From contig JAMOPO010000052.1 of NCBI GenBank assembly GCA_027064425.1, positions 124,001 through 188,000 on the forward strand: a DNA stretch of 64,000 nucleotides. The letters are read 5' to 3'. The position numbers and the translations under genes were made by a program. This DNA comes from Methanobacteriota archaeon (GTDB lineage: Archaea > JAADCQ01 > Methanopyri > Methanopyrales > Methanopyraceae). The notes beneath the pieces are model-generated. The model saw nothing but the letters and a program-made list of their open reading frames with translations, searched no databases and was not told the DNA's origin. Position 1 is the stretch's first letter. Each line of letters begins with the position of its first letter. Positions 27,202-35,807 of this stretch are shown one piece after another.

Positions 27202-28156
27202 TGGGAGGGGACCCCCCATCGCATGGTAGTGCCGGGACCGGCTCGCCCTCCAAATACCTCAGCCCCAGCAGGCACAGCCCTCGCGCCTCGAGGTCCTCAC
27301 CCGCGAAGACGGCCACCTCGCCACCCCACAGCTCCGACACCCTCCGTTTTAAAAGTTCGTTTTTAACACCACCGCCCGAGAGCACCAGCAGGTCCGCGTC
27401 GAACCGGGACGCGTTCCTCACGATCGTCTCCGCCACCAGCTCGGTCACCGTCCGCAGCGCGTCCTCCGGCTCCCCCTCGAACTCGGAGAGCACGGGCTTC
27501 AGCAGCCGCTCCTGCTCCGGCGGAACGACGCCTAGACTGCCCTTGACCGGGCCGAACACCGGCTGACCGTCCGCCTCCAACCCCTCCAGCCTCCGCCTCA
27601 GCCCTCCGTCCACCTCGCCCCGGGCCGCGGCCCGCCCGCCCTCGTCGTACTCCTCCCCCAGCAGCTCCCGGGCCGCCAGATCGATGGGAAAGGTGCCGGG
27701 GCACACGACCGCCTTCCCGAAGTCCGGGTCGCCGCCCTCGATCGGCGTCACGACCGCCATCGCGCCCACGTCCACGTGCACGCAGTCCGGGTACTCCTCC
27801 GCCACGCAGTACGGCGCGCCCACGGCGTCACCGTCCGGGGCTCCCCACGGGTCCCCGTACACCGCCAGCGTGGGCACGCCCGTCCGCTCGTGGATCATCG
27901 GTCCCAGGATCAGACCCAGCTCGTCCACGATCGTGCCCACGACGACCAGGTCCGGATCCACCTCCCGGACCCGGCGGACGACCCGGGGGGCGATCTCGCG
28001 GCGCAGCGCGCGCCGGCTCTCCTCGAGCGGGAACACGCACGAGATCTTGCCGAAGACCCCCTCCTCCCGGGCCACGATCTCCCACTCGCCCCGCTCGTTC
28101 ATCAAGCAGTAGTCCGTGCCCGTGTTCCCCAGCTGAACCCCCAGCACCCGGACCAA
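27125..28156 (-). CDS. AnmK-like (anhydro-N-acetylmuramic acid kinase family) protein
   Basis: A 343-residue ASKHA-fold protein. Phosphate-1-like motif GVQLGNTGTDY is near the N-terminus; GAPYCVAEEYPDCVHVDVGA parallels the GAPL...NIGG region of AnmK. Further AnmK-like segments are YDEGGRAAARGEVDGGL and LVLSGGGVKNELL. AnmK phosphorylates anhydro-MurNAc during wall recycling in bacteria; Methanopyrus has pseudomurein, so the substrate here is open. TTG at 28156 follows AAGGGGG. The last 26 codons, including the stop, lie over tbp and read as low-complexity Gly/Pro/Arg. Confidence 0.5.
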   Translation of the reverse strand: MVRVLGVQLGNTGTDYCLMNERGEWEIVAREEGVFGKISCVFPLEESRRALRREIAPRVVRRVREVDPDLVVVGTIVDELGLILGPMIHERTGVPTLAVYGDPWGAPDGDAVGAPYCVAEEYPDCVHVDVGAMAVVTPIEGGDPDFGKAVVCPGTFPIDLAARELLGEEYDEGGRAAARGEVDGGLRRRLEGLEADGQPVFGPVKGSLGVVPPEQERLLKPVLSEFEGEPEDALRTVTELVAETIVRNASRFDADLLVLSGGGVKNELLKRRVSELWGGEVAVFAGEDLEARGLCLLGLRYLEGEPVPALPCDGGSPPNGGRIEGNRARGRHPEHRGLGGSEG

Positions 28157-28180
28157 GCGCGCCGGCCCCCTTCCCGATGA

Positions 28181-28190
28181 CGATTTAAGA
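28181..28190 (+). promoter_or_regulatory. Candidate TATA element for the rpl22 operon
   Basis: CGATTTAAGA is the only AT-rich stretch in the 77-nt gap between the divergent AnmK-like gene and rpl22. It lies about 44-53 bases before the TTG start of rpl22, a reasonable TATA position. This implies that rpl22 starts its own transcript here. Confidence 0.4.
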
Positions 28191-28233
28191 GCAGTGAAAC
28201 CCCGGCCGGGGTCCGGAAACGGGGGCGGATCGC

Positions 28234-28713
28234 TTGACGAGGACGAAGAAGTGGCATTACTCGATTCCACCCGAGGAGCTGGACGAGGACCGCACCGCCA
28301 AGGCCTTCATCCGCGAGCTGAGGATCTCGCCCAAGCACGCCCGCGAGATCTGCCGGGCCATCCGCGGCAAGCCGCTCGACGAGGCCAAGGAGTTCCTGAA
28401 GCGCGTGATCCGGAAGGAGGAGGCGGTGCCCTTCAGGAAGCACAAAAAGAAGGTTCCGCACCGCCGGCAGATCCGGCCGGGATGGGACGCCGGTAGGTTC
28501 CCGCAGAAGGCCGCGCGCGAGATCCTACGGGTCCTGGAGCACGCGGAGGCCAACGCCGAGCAGAAGGGCCTGGACACGGACCGCCTCTACATAAAGCACA
28601 TAGCGGCGCACAAGGGCCGCGTGATCCGCGGCTGGATCCCGCGAGCCTTCGGGCGAGCGACCCCGTTCAACACGCCCACCACGCACATCGAGGTGATCCT
28701 GGAGGAGCGCTAG
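28234..28713 (+). CDS. rpl22: Ribosomal protein L22 (uL22)
   Basis: A 159-residue exit-tunnel protein. The conserved parts are [20 protein letters not shown], the Lys/His-rich loop [13 protein letters not shown] and the C-terminal hairpin [20 protein letters not shown]. The start is TTG. It is followed by rps3, rpl29 and sui1 as in other archaea, but rps19, normally just upstream, is missing; a divergent gene lies there instead. Confidence 0.95.
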   Translation: MTRTKKWHYSIPPEELDEDRTAKAFIRELRISPKHAREICRAIRGKPLDEAKEFLKRVIRKEEAVPFRKHKKKVPHRRQIRPGWDAGRFPQKAAREILRVLEHAEANAEQKGLDTDRLYIKHIAAHKGRVIRGWIPRAFGRATPFNTPTTHIEVILEER

Positions 28714-28727
28714 GGGGAGCCCCCGCC

Positions 28728-29444
28728 ATGGTGATGTACGGTGAGAACGTCCCGGTGCACAAGAAGTTCGTGCAGTACGGCATGCTGAAGACCGAGCTGG
28801 ACGAGTACCTGGAGAAGGAGCTGGATCGCGCCGGTTACGGCGGGATGCGGCTCCAGCGCGTGCCGAACGCGACCAAGATCATCGCGTACGTCGAGCGGCC
28901 GGCCATCGCCATCGGTCGCCGCGGGCGCAACATCCGCCGCATCGAGGAGGAGGTGCAGGAGAAGTTCCCGCTCCTGGGCCGCGTCACGATCGAGGTCAAG
29001 GAGATCCCAGTACCGGAGCTCAACCCACGCGTCGTCGCCCGCCGGCTCGCGTCCGCGATCGAGCGCGGCGTCCACTTCCGTCGTGCGGCCTACGGCGCCC
29101 TGCGTCGCATCATGAACGCGGGTGCCAAGGGCGCGCTCATCAAGCTCTCGGGCAAGCTGATCGGCGCTCGGGCCCGGACGGAGAAGTTCATGGACGGCGT
29201 GGTCAAGTACTGCGGCGAGCCCGGTGACGAGTACATGATCGAGGGCTACGTCCAGGCGATCACCAAGCCGGGAGCCATTGGCGTTACCGTAAAGATCATG
29301 CCACCCGACGTGGAACTGCCGGACGAGATCGAGGTCAAGCCGCCGGAGGAGGTGGAGGACAAGCTGAAGGAGCTCGTCGGCGAAAAGGCCGAGGAGGAGA
29401 GCGAGGAGGAGAAGCCGGAGGAGTCCGAGGAGGGGGAGGAGTAG
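28728..29444 (+). CDS. rps3: Ribosomal protein S3 (uS3)
   Basis: A 238-residue small-subunit protein. A KH domain is seen in IAYVERPAIAIGRRGRNIRR, followed by the S3 C-terminal domain with ARRLASAIERGVHFRRAAYG and GVTVKIMPPD. The acidic C-terminal tail (about 205-238, Glu-rich) is long. ATG at 28728 follows AGGGGGAG. rpl29 starts 3 nt after the stop. Confidence 0.95.
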   Translation: MVMYGENVPVHKKFVQYGMLKTELDEYLEKELDRAGYGGMRLQRVPNATKIIAYVERPAIAIGRRGRNIRRIEEEVQEKFPLLGRVTIEVKEIPVPELNPRVVARRLASAIERGVHFRRAAYGALRRIMNAGAKGALIKLSGKLIGARARTEKFMDGVVKYCGEPGDEYMIEGYVQAITKPGAIGVTVKIMPPDVELPDEIEVKPPEEVEDKLKELVGEKAEEESEEEKPEESEEGEE

Positions 29445-29447
29445 CCC

Positions 29448-29681
29448 ATGGGCAAGTACAAGCTGCACTCGGACGACATCCGCGAGATGTCCCCGGAGGA
29501 GCGGCGCGAGAAGCTCAAGGAGCTTAAGGCGGAGCTGCTCAAGGAGATGACCTCCAAGTCCGTCGCCGGCGTCCCGGAGAATCCCGGGAGGGTAAGAGAA
29601 ATAAAGAAGAACATCGCCAGAATTCTCACGATAGAGCGCGAGGAGGAGCTTAAGAAAATCCGAGAGGCCGAAAAACGCTGA
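29448..29681 (+). CDS. rpl29: Ribosomal protein L29 (uL29)
   Basis: A 77-residue two-helix ribosomal protein near the exit tunnel. Typical segments are DIREMSPEERREKLKELKAE and VREIKKNIARILTIEREEEL. It lies in the conserved order S3-L29-SUI1. The start ATG is immediately downstream of rps3. Confidence 0.94.
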   Translation: MGKYKLHSDDIREMSPEERREKLKELKAELLKEMTSKSVAGVPENPGRVREIKKNIARILTIEREEELKKIREAEKR

Positions 29682-29699
29682 GGGGAAGGCCCCGGAAAG

Positions 29700-30020
29700 A
29701 TGCAGGACGAAGACGTCTGCCCCGTTTGCGGACTTCCGAAGGAGCTCTGTGTTTGTGAGGAGGTCTCTAAGGAGACCGTTGAGAAGATCAAGATCTACAC
29801 GGAGCAGGTCCGGCCCGGCAAGATCGTCACCATCATCGAGGGCCTCGATGACACGGACGTTGACCTCCAGGAGCTCGCGAGCAAGTTGAAGAAGGAGTGC
29901 GCCTGCGGAGGCACCGCCAAGGAGGGCAAGATCATCCTACAGGGCGATCACCGGAACAAGGTCCGGGAGTACCTGATTAAGAAGGAAGGGTTCCCGGAAG
30001 ACACCATCGAGGTCTCCTAG
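29700..30020 (+). CDS. sui1: Translation initiation factor aIF1 (SUI1)
   Basis: A 106-residue SUI1 protein. An N-terminal zinc ribbon (CPVCGLPKELCVC, residues 7-19) is followed by the SUI1 core: GKIVTIIEGLD, LASKLKKECACGGTAKEGKI and LQGDHRNKVREYLIKK. It monitors start-codon selection on the 30S subunit. Its stop overlaps the convergent methyltransferase gene by 4 nt; in other archaea the RNase P protein Rpp29 follows directly. Confidence 0.94.
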   Translation: MQDEDVCPVCGLPKELCVCEEVSKETVEKIKIYTEQVRPGKIVTIIEGLDDTDVDLQELASKLKKECACGGTAKEGKIILQGDHRNKVREYLIKKEGFPEDTIEVS

Positions 30021-30745
30021 CCGGCACCGGCCCTGAGCCCGGCGATGAACACCCTCCTACCAGAGACCTCCCGCGGGAACGCCACCCCAACCTTCACCTT
30101 GAACCCCTCTTTCTCCAGGAACTTGCCCCGGATCCGGCACACGGTCAGCTGGTGACGCACCGAGTCTTCGGCCCGCTTCAGCTCGCGCTTAAGCCACTCG
30201 TACTCGCTTTCTTCTTTCACGCCGGGCCGCACCCCTAGTTCGTCTATTATCACCCTAGGGCTCGCCCGCCCGTAGCAGCACGGGACCACCAGTGCGACGC
30301 GCGCCCCGAGCTCCCGGGCCAGCTCCAGCATCCGGTCCGTTAGCGTGCCGCAGAGGTGCAGTCCGACCACGACGTCCGCCCGTTTCACGCTGATCCCGAC
30401 GCGGCCCGAGACCACCTCGTGCAGGTCCCACGTCTCGAACCTCAGGTTGCTCACACCCACGGACTCCAGGTACTCCTCCAGGACCGGCCACGACTTGAAC
30501 TCGCGGACGTCGAACCCCAGCACCTCGCACGAGGGACACGACAGGGCCATCGCGGCGGTCAGCGCCCCGCGACCGCACCCGGCGTCCACGATCACGTCTC
30601 CCGGCCTGACCCACGTGCACAGGAGCTCCAGCAGCCTCCCCACCTGCTCCCGCTTACGATGGGCGTCCCGGGCCGAGCTGGGGAACGCCTCTCGAGGCAG
30701 GTACAGCCGCTCCTCCCCGTGGGGGCCACGATACTTGACCTCCAC
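30017..30745 (-). CDS. SAM-dependent methyltransferase
   Basis: A 242-residue class I methyltransferase. The SAM motif is VIVDAGCGRGALT (about 52-64), followed by LGFDVREFKSWPVLEEYL. VVGLHLCGTLTDRMLELA and ALVVPCCYGRAS resemble the METTL25/GSTCD-type methyltransferase-like family. The substrate is unknown. It is inverted between sui1 and the Rpp29 gene, which are normally adjacent, so it interrupts the ribosomal cluster. The first codons overlap divergent rnp1 by 11 nt. Confidence 0.8.
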   Translation of the reverse strand: MEVKYRGPHGEERLYLPREAFPSSARDAHRKREQVGRLLELLCTWVRPGDVIVDAGCGRGALTAAMALSCPSCEVLGFDVREFKSWPVLEEYLESVGVSNLRFETWDLHEVVSGRVGISVKRADVVVGLHLCGTLTDRMLELARELGARVALVVPCCYGRASPRVIIDELGVRPGVKEESEYEWLKRELKRAEDSVRHQLTVCRIRGKFLEKEGFKVKVGVAFPREVSGRRVFIAGLRAGAG

Positions 30746-30989
30746 GGCTCACCCCCCGAGGCCCGAGGACCTCCTTGGCAAAAAATTCAGGGTCGTAAGG
30801 GCCCGCTCCCGGCCTCACTACGGCACCCGCGGCAGGATCCTTGGCTTCACCAGGAACTGCCTGGTCTACGGCGACCGCCGGGACCAGAAGCTCCTACCGC
30901 TCGACGGAGTCATCCTCGAGGTGGAAACCGAGGAGGGGAGGATCAGGGTGGAGGGGGACCAGCTACTCCGACTCCTTCGCGATCCTTAG
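30735..30989 (+). CDS. rnp1: RNase P protein component 1 (Rpp29/Pop4)
   Basis: An 84-residue protein matching archaeal Rpp29, an Sm-like beta-barrel subunit of RNase P. LLGKKFRVVRARSRPHYGTR, ILGFTRNCLVYG and QKLLPLDGVILEVE follow the family's order of strands, and RVEGDQLLRLLRDP is the C-terminus. It is slightly short. TTG at 30735 with GGGGG nine bases upstream is the only start preceding the conserved part. In other archaea Rpp29 lies between sui1 and rps17; here it is cut off from both. Confidence 0.72.
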   Translation: MTSTAHPPRPEDLLGKKFRVVRARSRPHYGTRGRILGFTRNCLVYGDRRDQKLLPLDGVILEVETEEGRIRVEGDQLLRLLRDP

Positions 30990-31721
30990 CAGCTCAATGG
31001 GTACTGGCACGACCAGCGTGACGTTCTCCTCCGCGGACACCTCCGAGAGCGTCTGAAGCAGCCGCAGCAGCCCCGGATCCACGCCCAGCTTCTCCGCCGC
31101 CTCCTTCAGGTCCTTAGCGGCCTGGCGCTCGGCCCGGGCCTGGATGATCCTCGCCCGCCGGTCCCGCTCGGCCTCCGCCTGCCGCGCCATCGCCCGCCGC
31201 ATCTCCTCCGGGAGGACGACGTCCCGGATCTCCACGTCCACGATCCTAACGCCCCAGTCCCTCGTCTTCTCGTCGATGATCTCCTTGATCCGCTCGCTCA
31301 GCTCCTCCCGCTTGGCCAGCACGTCGTCCAGCTCCACCTCGCCCAGGACCGATCGAAGGGTCGTCTGGGCCAGGTTGAACACCGCCCCCTCGTAGTCCCC
31401 CACGTTGAGCACCGCGCGGGCCGGGTCGACCACGCGGTAGTAGATCACGGCGTCCACCTTGATCGGCACGTTGTCCCTCGTGATCACCTCCTGCGGCGGG
31501 ATCTCCCGGGTGATGACCCGCAGGTCCACCTTAACCAGCCGGTCGATGACCGGGATGATCAGGTTCAGCCCGGGTGGTCGCGTGCCCACGTACCTGCCCA
31601 ACCGCAAGAGCACGCCGCGCTCGTACTCGTTCAACACCCTCACGGACATGGCCAGCAGGACCAGCGCCGCCCCGAGACCGACCGCCAGCCACTTCCACGG
31701 GATCGTCGCCCACGAGATCAT
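30963..31721 (-). CDS. SPFH/stomatin-like membrane protein
   Basis: A 252-residue prohibitin/stomatin family protein. An N-terminal membrane helix (about 10-28) is followed by the SPFH domain with EYERGVLLRLGRYVGTR, PGLNLIIPVIDRL and VPIKVDAVIYYRVVDP. A helical region rich in Ala, Arg and Glu (about 185-225) would form a coiled coil. Such proteins build membrane scaffolds and often associate with NfeD, encoded 4 nt upstream in overlap. The start is ATG; the 3' end overlaps convergent rnp1 by 27 nt. Confidence 0.9.
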   Translation of the reverse strand: MISWATIPWKWLAVGLGAALVLLAMSVRVLNEYERGVLLRLGRYVGTRPPGLNLIIPVIDRLVKVDLRVITREIPPQEVITRDNVPIKVDAVIYYRVVDPARAVLNVGDYEGAVFNLAQTTLRSVLGEVELDDVLAKREELSERIKEIIDEKTRDWGVRIVDVEIRDVVLPEEMRRAMARQAEAERDRRARIIQARAERQAAKDLKEAAEKLGVDPGLLRLLQTLSEVSAEENVTLVVPVPIELLRIAKESE

Positions 31722-32155
31722 CGCTCTTTAACCCCCTCCCGCGAGGGTTCCGCCGGCTCGACCTCGAGCCGGCTCCCCAGCACCCTTCTCACGACGACGC
31801 GGTCACCCTCGCCGAGATCCGCCTCGGACACGGCGTCCCAGACCTCGCCTCGCACCTCCACTCGGAGCGGATCCGAGGACACCACCACTCCCTCCTCACC
31901 GCGCAGCTGGCTCGCGTCCGCGGGGCCGCCCTCCGCCGACCCGGCCCGCCGGCGCCCGACCAGTCCCCAAACCTGCATCACCAAGATCAGCGCGCCAGGC
32001 GGCCCGGTGACCAGGAGGAGCTTGGGATCTCGGAGCCAGCTTCCCAGCCATAGGAGCCCGACTCCCACCGCGGAGACGACCCCGGTGTTGGCCAGGCAGT
32101 CCGCGGCGATCATGGTCCCACCCGAAAGCATGAGGACGTGCGGGAGCCAGTCCAC
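31718..32155 (-). CDS. NfeD-like membrane protein
   Basis: A 145-residue short NfeD. Two or three hydrophobic helices occupy residues 5-65. The C-terminal 60 residues form the NfeD OB-fold domain (GEEGVVVSSDPLRVEV, GDRVVVRRVLGSRLEVEP). The stop overlaps the start of the stomatin-like gene by 4 nt, the typical NfeD-SPFH pairing. The start is GTG. Confidence 0.82.
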   Translation of the reverse strand: MDWLPHVLMLSGGTMIAADCLANTGVVSAVGVGLLWLGSWLRDPKLLLVTGPPGALILVMQVWGLVGRRRAGSAEGGPADASQLRGEEGVVVSSDPLRVEVRGEVWDAVSEADLGEGDRVVVRRVLGSRLEVEPAEPSREGVKER

Positions 32156-32212
32156 GGCCCGGACCCCGCTACCTCTATTTCCACTACGAGCGTGAACCGA
32201 GTGGGGAGCACC

Positions 32213-33523
32213 GTGGACGTCATCGTGGGTGCCGGTCCGGCGGGGCGGACCTGCGCGCTAGTGCTGGGCCGGGCGGGTAGAAAAGTCCTGCTAATTGACC
32301 GGAAGGGTAAGAAGGGGGTCGGTGGGAAGTGCCTCAACGAGGCGTGCATGGTGGTGGGCGCGCTGGTCGAGGTCGCGCGGTTGGTGGCCTGGTCCAGGCT
32401 GGGGATCCCCGGGGTTGAGCTGTCGGTGGACGTGGATTACAGGGAGCTGACGCGCGGGGTGAAAAAGACGCTCGCCAAGATCAGGTCCAAGCTGCTCAGG
32501 GAGGTGCGAGACGCCGGCGTCGAGGTGGTCAGGGGCGAGGTGGATCGGGTCGAGGAGGGTCCGGCGGTTCGGGTGAACGGTGAGCGGCTGGAGGCGGATC
32601 ACGTCCTCCTCGCGACCGGCTCCGTGCCCAAGGTCCCCGACGTGGACGGCGTGGAGCTGGACGACGTGGTGACCTACCGGGAGCTCTTGGACATCGACCT
32701 CCCGGGAGAGGCGTGCGTGGTCGGGGGCGGCCCGACGGCCCTGGAGCTAGCGTTCGTCTTCGCGGCGCTCGGGTCCGAGGTCACCCTGACCTACCGGTCG
32801 CAGCTGCTGCCGGGCTACCCGCGTGAGGTGGTCAAGGAGGCGGTCCGGGACCTGAAGTTGGTCGGCGTCGAGGTGGTGCGCGGGGGCGAGCTGAGGGAGA
32901 TCCGGGAGACGACCAACGGGCTGGAGTGCGAGTTCGAGTGCGGCTTCGTGGTGGCGGACGTCGTGCTGCTGGGCACGGGGCTGCGCCCGAACTCCGAGGT
33001 GGCGGCCAGGTCCGGGATCGAGGTGGGTGAGGATGGGGAGGTCGTGGTTGACGACCGGATGAGGACCTCCATGCCGGGGGTGTACGCGGCGGGCGACGTC
33101 ACCGGCCCTCCCTACCTGGCCCCGGTGGCGAGGTACGAGGGGCTGGTGGCGGCCCTGAACATGCTCGGGCGCGATGCGCGGCGCGAGCACCCCTCAATAC
33201 CTCGGGTCGTGAGACTCTTCCGCGACATCGGGCGCACGGAGGTTAAGGCGGCGTGGGAGGGGCGTCGCGAGGCTCCGGCCGGCGGCTCGGCCTTCTGGCT
33301 GTTCGCCCGCGGGTTTGAGGGGAAGCTGGTGGGGAGAAGGAGAGGCAAGACGTCCGAGCTGTTCACGGTGGGCCCGAACGCGTCGGAGTTCCTCCACTAC
33401 GCCGGCCTCGTGCTGGACGAGAACTCCGGCGGATCGGAGGTCATCGAGGTGCACCCGACGGCCGATCCCGTCATCCACCTGGTGAAGGAGCTCAGGCTGG
33501 AGGACCTAATGAACCGCTCTTAA
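32213..33523 (+). CDS. Dihydrolipoamide dehydrogenase-like flavoprotein disulfide reductase
   Basis: A 436-residue class I pyridine nucleotide-disulfide oxidoreductase. FAD motif VDVIVGAGPAGRTCAL is at the N-terminus; the redox pair is GGKCLNEACM (C-x4-C). NAD(P) motif is VVGGGPTALELAFVFAALG, and PGVYAAGDVTG is the second FAD motif. The C-terminal HPTADPVIH resembles the HPTxxE catalytic base region but lacks the usual Glu. The true substrate is unclear. GTG at 32213 follows GGGGAG. No 2-oxoacid dehydrogenase genes are near. It converges with metG, overlapping by 4 nt. Confidence 0.8.
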   Translation: MDVIVGAGPAGRTCALVLGRAGRKVLLIDRKGKKGVGGKCLNEACMVVGALVEVARLVAWSRLGIPGVELSVDVDYRELTRGVKKTLAKIRSKLLREVRDAGVEVVRGEVDRVEEGPAVRVNGERLEADHVLLATGSVPKVPDVDGVELDDVVTYRELLDIDLPGEACVVGGGPTALELAFVFAALGSEVTLTYRSQLLPGYPREVVKEAVRDLKLVGVEVVRGGELREIRETTNGLECEFECGFVVADVVLLGTGLRPNSEVAARSGIEVGEDGEVVVDDRMRTSMPGVYAAGDVTGPPYLAPVARYEGLVAALNMLGRDARREHPSIPRVVRLFRDIGRTEVKAAWEGRREAPAGGSAFWLFARGFEGKLVGRRRGKTSELFTVGPNASEFLHYAGLVLDENSGGSEVIEVHPTADPVIHLVKELRLEDLMNRS

Positions 33524-35178
33524 CCCTCCGGGAGCAGGTTCCTGGCCCTCTCCAGGTCCTCCTCGGTCACCTTCGGGAACACGGGCTCCGGCTCGGGTAT
33601 CGAGCCGGCGCGCACGTCCCGGAGCGCCTCCTCCCACTCCTGATCGTGAACCGAGCTCTCGTAACCCAGGCTCCGCCACAGCTTGTCCGCGCTCTCCGGT
33701 AGGAACGGGGCCAGCATCACGGCTAGCGCCTTCACGATCCTCGCGCAGCCCTTCAGGACGCGCCTGCACTCCTCCGGGTCCTCCTTCCGCAGGTTCCACG
33801 GCTCCCGCTCCTGGAAGTACTCGTTCCCGAAGCTGGACAGGTCCAGGACCGCGTACAGTGCCTCCCGGAACTTGAAGTCCTCCAGCAGCTCCGTCACCCG
33901 CTCATGGTGCTCCTCGATCTCCTCGACGACCTCCTCCTCCGCCTCCACGCCCGGAATCTCACCGTCCAGGAACCGGTGGATGAACGAGAGCGTGCGGTAC
34001 GCGAAGTTGCCCAGGTTGGCGATCAGCTCGTTGTTGATCTTGTCGCGGAACTCGTCCCAGGAGAAGTCCGCGTCCTTCGTCAGCGGGCTCATCGTGATCA
34101 GGTAGTACCGCAGGTAGTCCGCCGGGAACAGCTCCACGAAGTCTCGCACCCAGACGACCCAGCCCCGACTGGTGCTCATCTTCCGACCCTCGAGGGTCAG
34201 GTACTCACCCGCCACGACCGTGTGCGGCAGGTTCGCACCGACGCCCATCAGCATGGCCGGCCAGAACAGGACGTGGTGCACGATGATGTCCTTCCCGATG
34301 AAGTGGATGATCTTAGTGTCACCATCGAACCAGTACTCCCTCCAGTCCCGACCCTCCCGCTCGCAGTACTGCTTCGTGAACGTGACGTACCCGATCGGTG
34401 CGTCGAACCACACGTAAAACACCTTGTCCTCGTAGCCCTCGAGCGGGATGGGCACGCCCCAGTCGATGTCGCGAGTGATGTCCCAGTCTCGGAGCCCCTC
34501 CTTAATCCACTCCAGCGCGTAGTTCCGGACGTTCCTGGGCAGGTTCTCGTTGGACTCTATCCACTCCTTCAGGTCCTCCTCGAACTCGCTGAGCTTGAAG
34601 AACAGGTGCTTTACCCTCCGCACCTCCGGCTCGGAGTTACAGATCACGCACCGCGGGTCCTCGAGCTGCGTGGGCTCGAGGTGCCGCCCGCACGCCTCGC
34701 AGTGATCACCCCGCGCTCCCTCCTCACCGCAGTACGGGCACCGACCCTCCACGTACCGGTCCGGCAGGGGCCGCTCGCACTTCGGGCAGTACAGCTGCTC
34801 AACCTCACGCTCCTCGATGTACCCCTTCTCGTGCAACCGCTCGAAGAACCAGTGGGTCATCTTCACGTGCTCCTCGTTGAACTCCCGGCACGTGCACGAG
34901 AACTCGTCGAACTCAATGTTCAGCCGCTCCAGGTCCTCCTTGATCCTCTCGTGGTACTTGCGGACGATCTCCTCCGGCTCCTTGCCCTCGAGCTCGGCCT
35001 GCAGCGCGATCGGGACCCCGTGGTTATCCGTGCCGCCGATGTGGACCGCGTCCACGCCTCGCATCTTGAGGAACCGGGTGTACACGTCCGCGGGCAGGTA
35101 GGTGCTGCGCACGTGCCCGATGTGCAGTGGTCCGTTGGTGTAGGCGAGGGCCGTCGTCACCAGGACCCGCTCGCTCAC
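33520..35178 (-). CDS. metG: Methionyl-tRNA synthetase
   Basis: A 552-residue class I synthetase. HIGH is present as PLHIGHVR, KMSKS as GRKMSTSRG. Two zinc knuckles are seen (CPKC/CPYC and CEAC/CVIC, about residues 129-185). The anticodon-binding helical domain fills the C-terminal third. The C-terminal tRNA-binding OB domain found in some MetRS proteins is absent. The start is GTG, 12 nt after the membrane-anchored protein gene upstream on the same strand. Confidence 0.95.
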   Translation of the reverse strand: MSERVLVTTALAYTNGPLHIGHVRSTYLPADVYTRFLKMRGVDAVHIGGTDNHGVPIALQAELEGKEPEEIVRKYHERIKEDLERLNIEFDEFSCTCREFNEEHVKMTHWFFERLHEKGYIEEREVEQLYCPKCERPLPDRYVEGRCPYCGEEGARGDHCEACGRHLEPTQLEDPRCVICNSEPEVRRVKHLFFKLSEFEEDLKEWIESNENLPRNVRNYALEWIKEGLRDWDITRDIDWGVPIPLEGYEDKVFYVWFDAPIGYVTFTKQYCEREGRDWREYWFDGDTKIIHFIGKDIIVHHVLFWPAMLMGVGANLPHTVVAGEYLTLEGRKMSTSRGWVVWVRDFVELFPADYLRYYLITMSPLTKDADFSWDEFRDKINNELIANLGNFAYRTLSFIHRFLDGEIPGVEAEEEVVEEIEEHHERVTELLEDFKFREALYAVLDLSSFGNEYFQEREPWNLRKEDPEECRRVLKGCARIVKALAVMLAPFLPESADKLWRSLGYESSVHDQEWEEALRDVRAGSIPEPEPVFPKVTEEDLERARNLLPEG

Positions 35179-35190
35179 CTCGCCTCCCCC

Positions 35191-35805
35191 CTACAGGACG
35201 TAGCCCCACTTCACTGGGGTGACGTTGGCCAGCGAGACCGGCTTCAAATCCTCCGCCTTCAGCACTCCCGTGATCGAGTAGGCCACCGGGTACTCGTCGT
35301 CCAGCGACGCCACCTCGAACTCGTAGATCGATCCCCGCTTCTCGGCCCGGAACACCGCCAGGATCGCCGGCGCCCGCTCCAGCCTCCTCGCCAGCCGCTC
35401 CGGGTCGACCCACGGGTTCCTGACCTGCACCTCCACGACGTACGCCTCCACCTGGTCGAGGAAAACCGCCGGCGCCCTGCCCAGCCCCTCCCGACGCAGC
35501 GTCCGGCTGATCAGCTGCCCCAGCTCCCACTTGGACATGGGCCTCGGAAGCCGCACGATTATGCACGCCTCCACGGACGAGGGGGCCGTCTTAACGCCGC
35601 CCACCCTCACGACGTACGGGACCCGGAGCAGCGCTCGATGGACGTCCTTCGGCTTGAGCCCCGGCCTCAGGTTGCAGATGACGACGTGGTAGCACGCCAC
35701 CTGGGCCCCCTTGGACGAGATGGCCCACTGGTACGCCAGGATCCCCGCCACCGAGCCCGTCAGGGCGGCCGCCAAAACGACGATCGCCACCCTGCCCGCC
35801 CGCAC
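35191..35805 (-). CDS. Membrane-anchored protein with strand-helix repeats
   Basis: A 204-residue protein with one N-terminal membrane helix (about 5-25) and an outside domain. I see about three similar units of a hydrophobic strand, a Pro-containing turn and a helix: CYHVVICNLRPGLKPKDVHR, ACIIVRLPRPMSKWELGQLI and AYVVEVQVRNPWVDPERLAR. No known family. A second protein in the window (47894-48781) has the same architecture. GTG at 35805 is seven bases after GGGGG; GTG at 35811 is closer to the ribosome binding site. Confidence 0.6.
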   Translation of the reverse strand: MRAGRVAIVVLAAALTGSVAGILAYQWAISSKGAQVACYHVVICNLRPGLKPKDVHRALLRVPYVVRVGGVKTAPSSVEACIIVRLPRPMSKWELGQLISRTLRREGLGRAPAVFLDQVEAYVVEVQVRNPWVDPERLARRLERAPAILAVFRAEKRGSIYEFEVASLDDEYPVAYSITGVLKAEDLKPVSLANVTPVKWGYVL

Positions 35806-35807
35806 GC

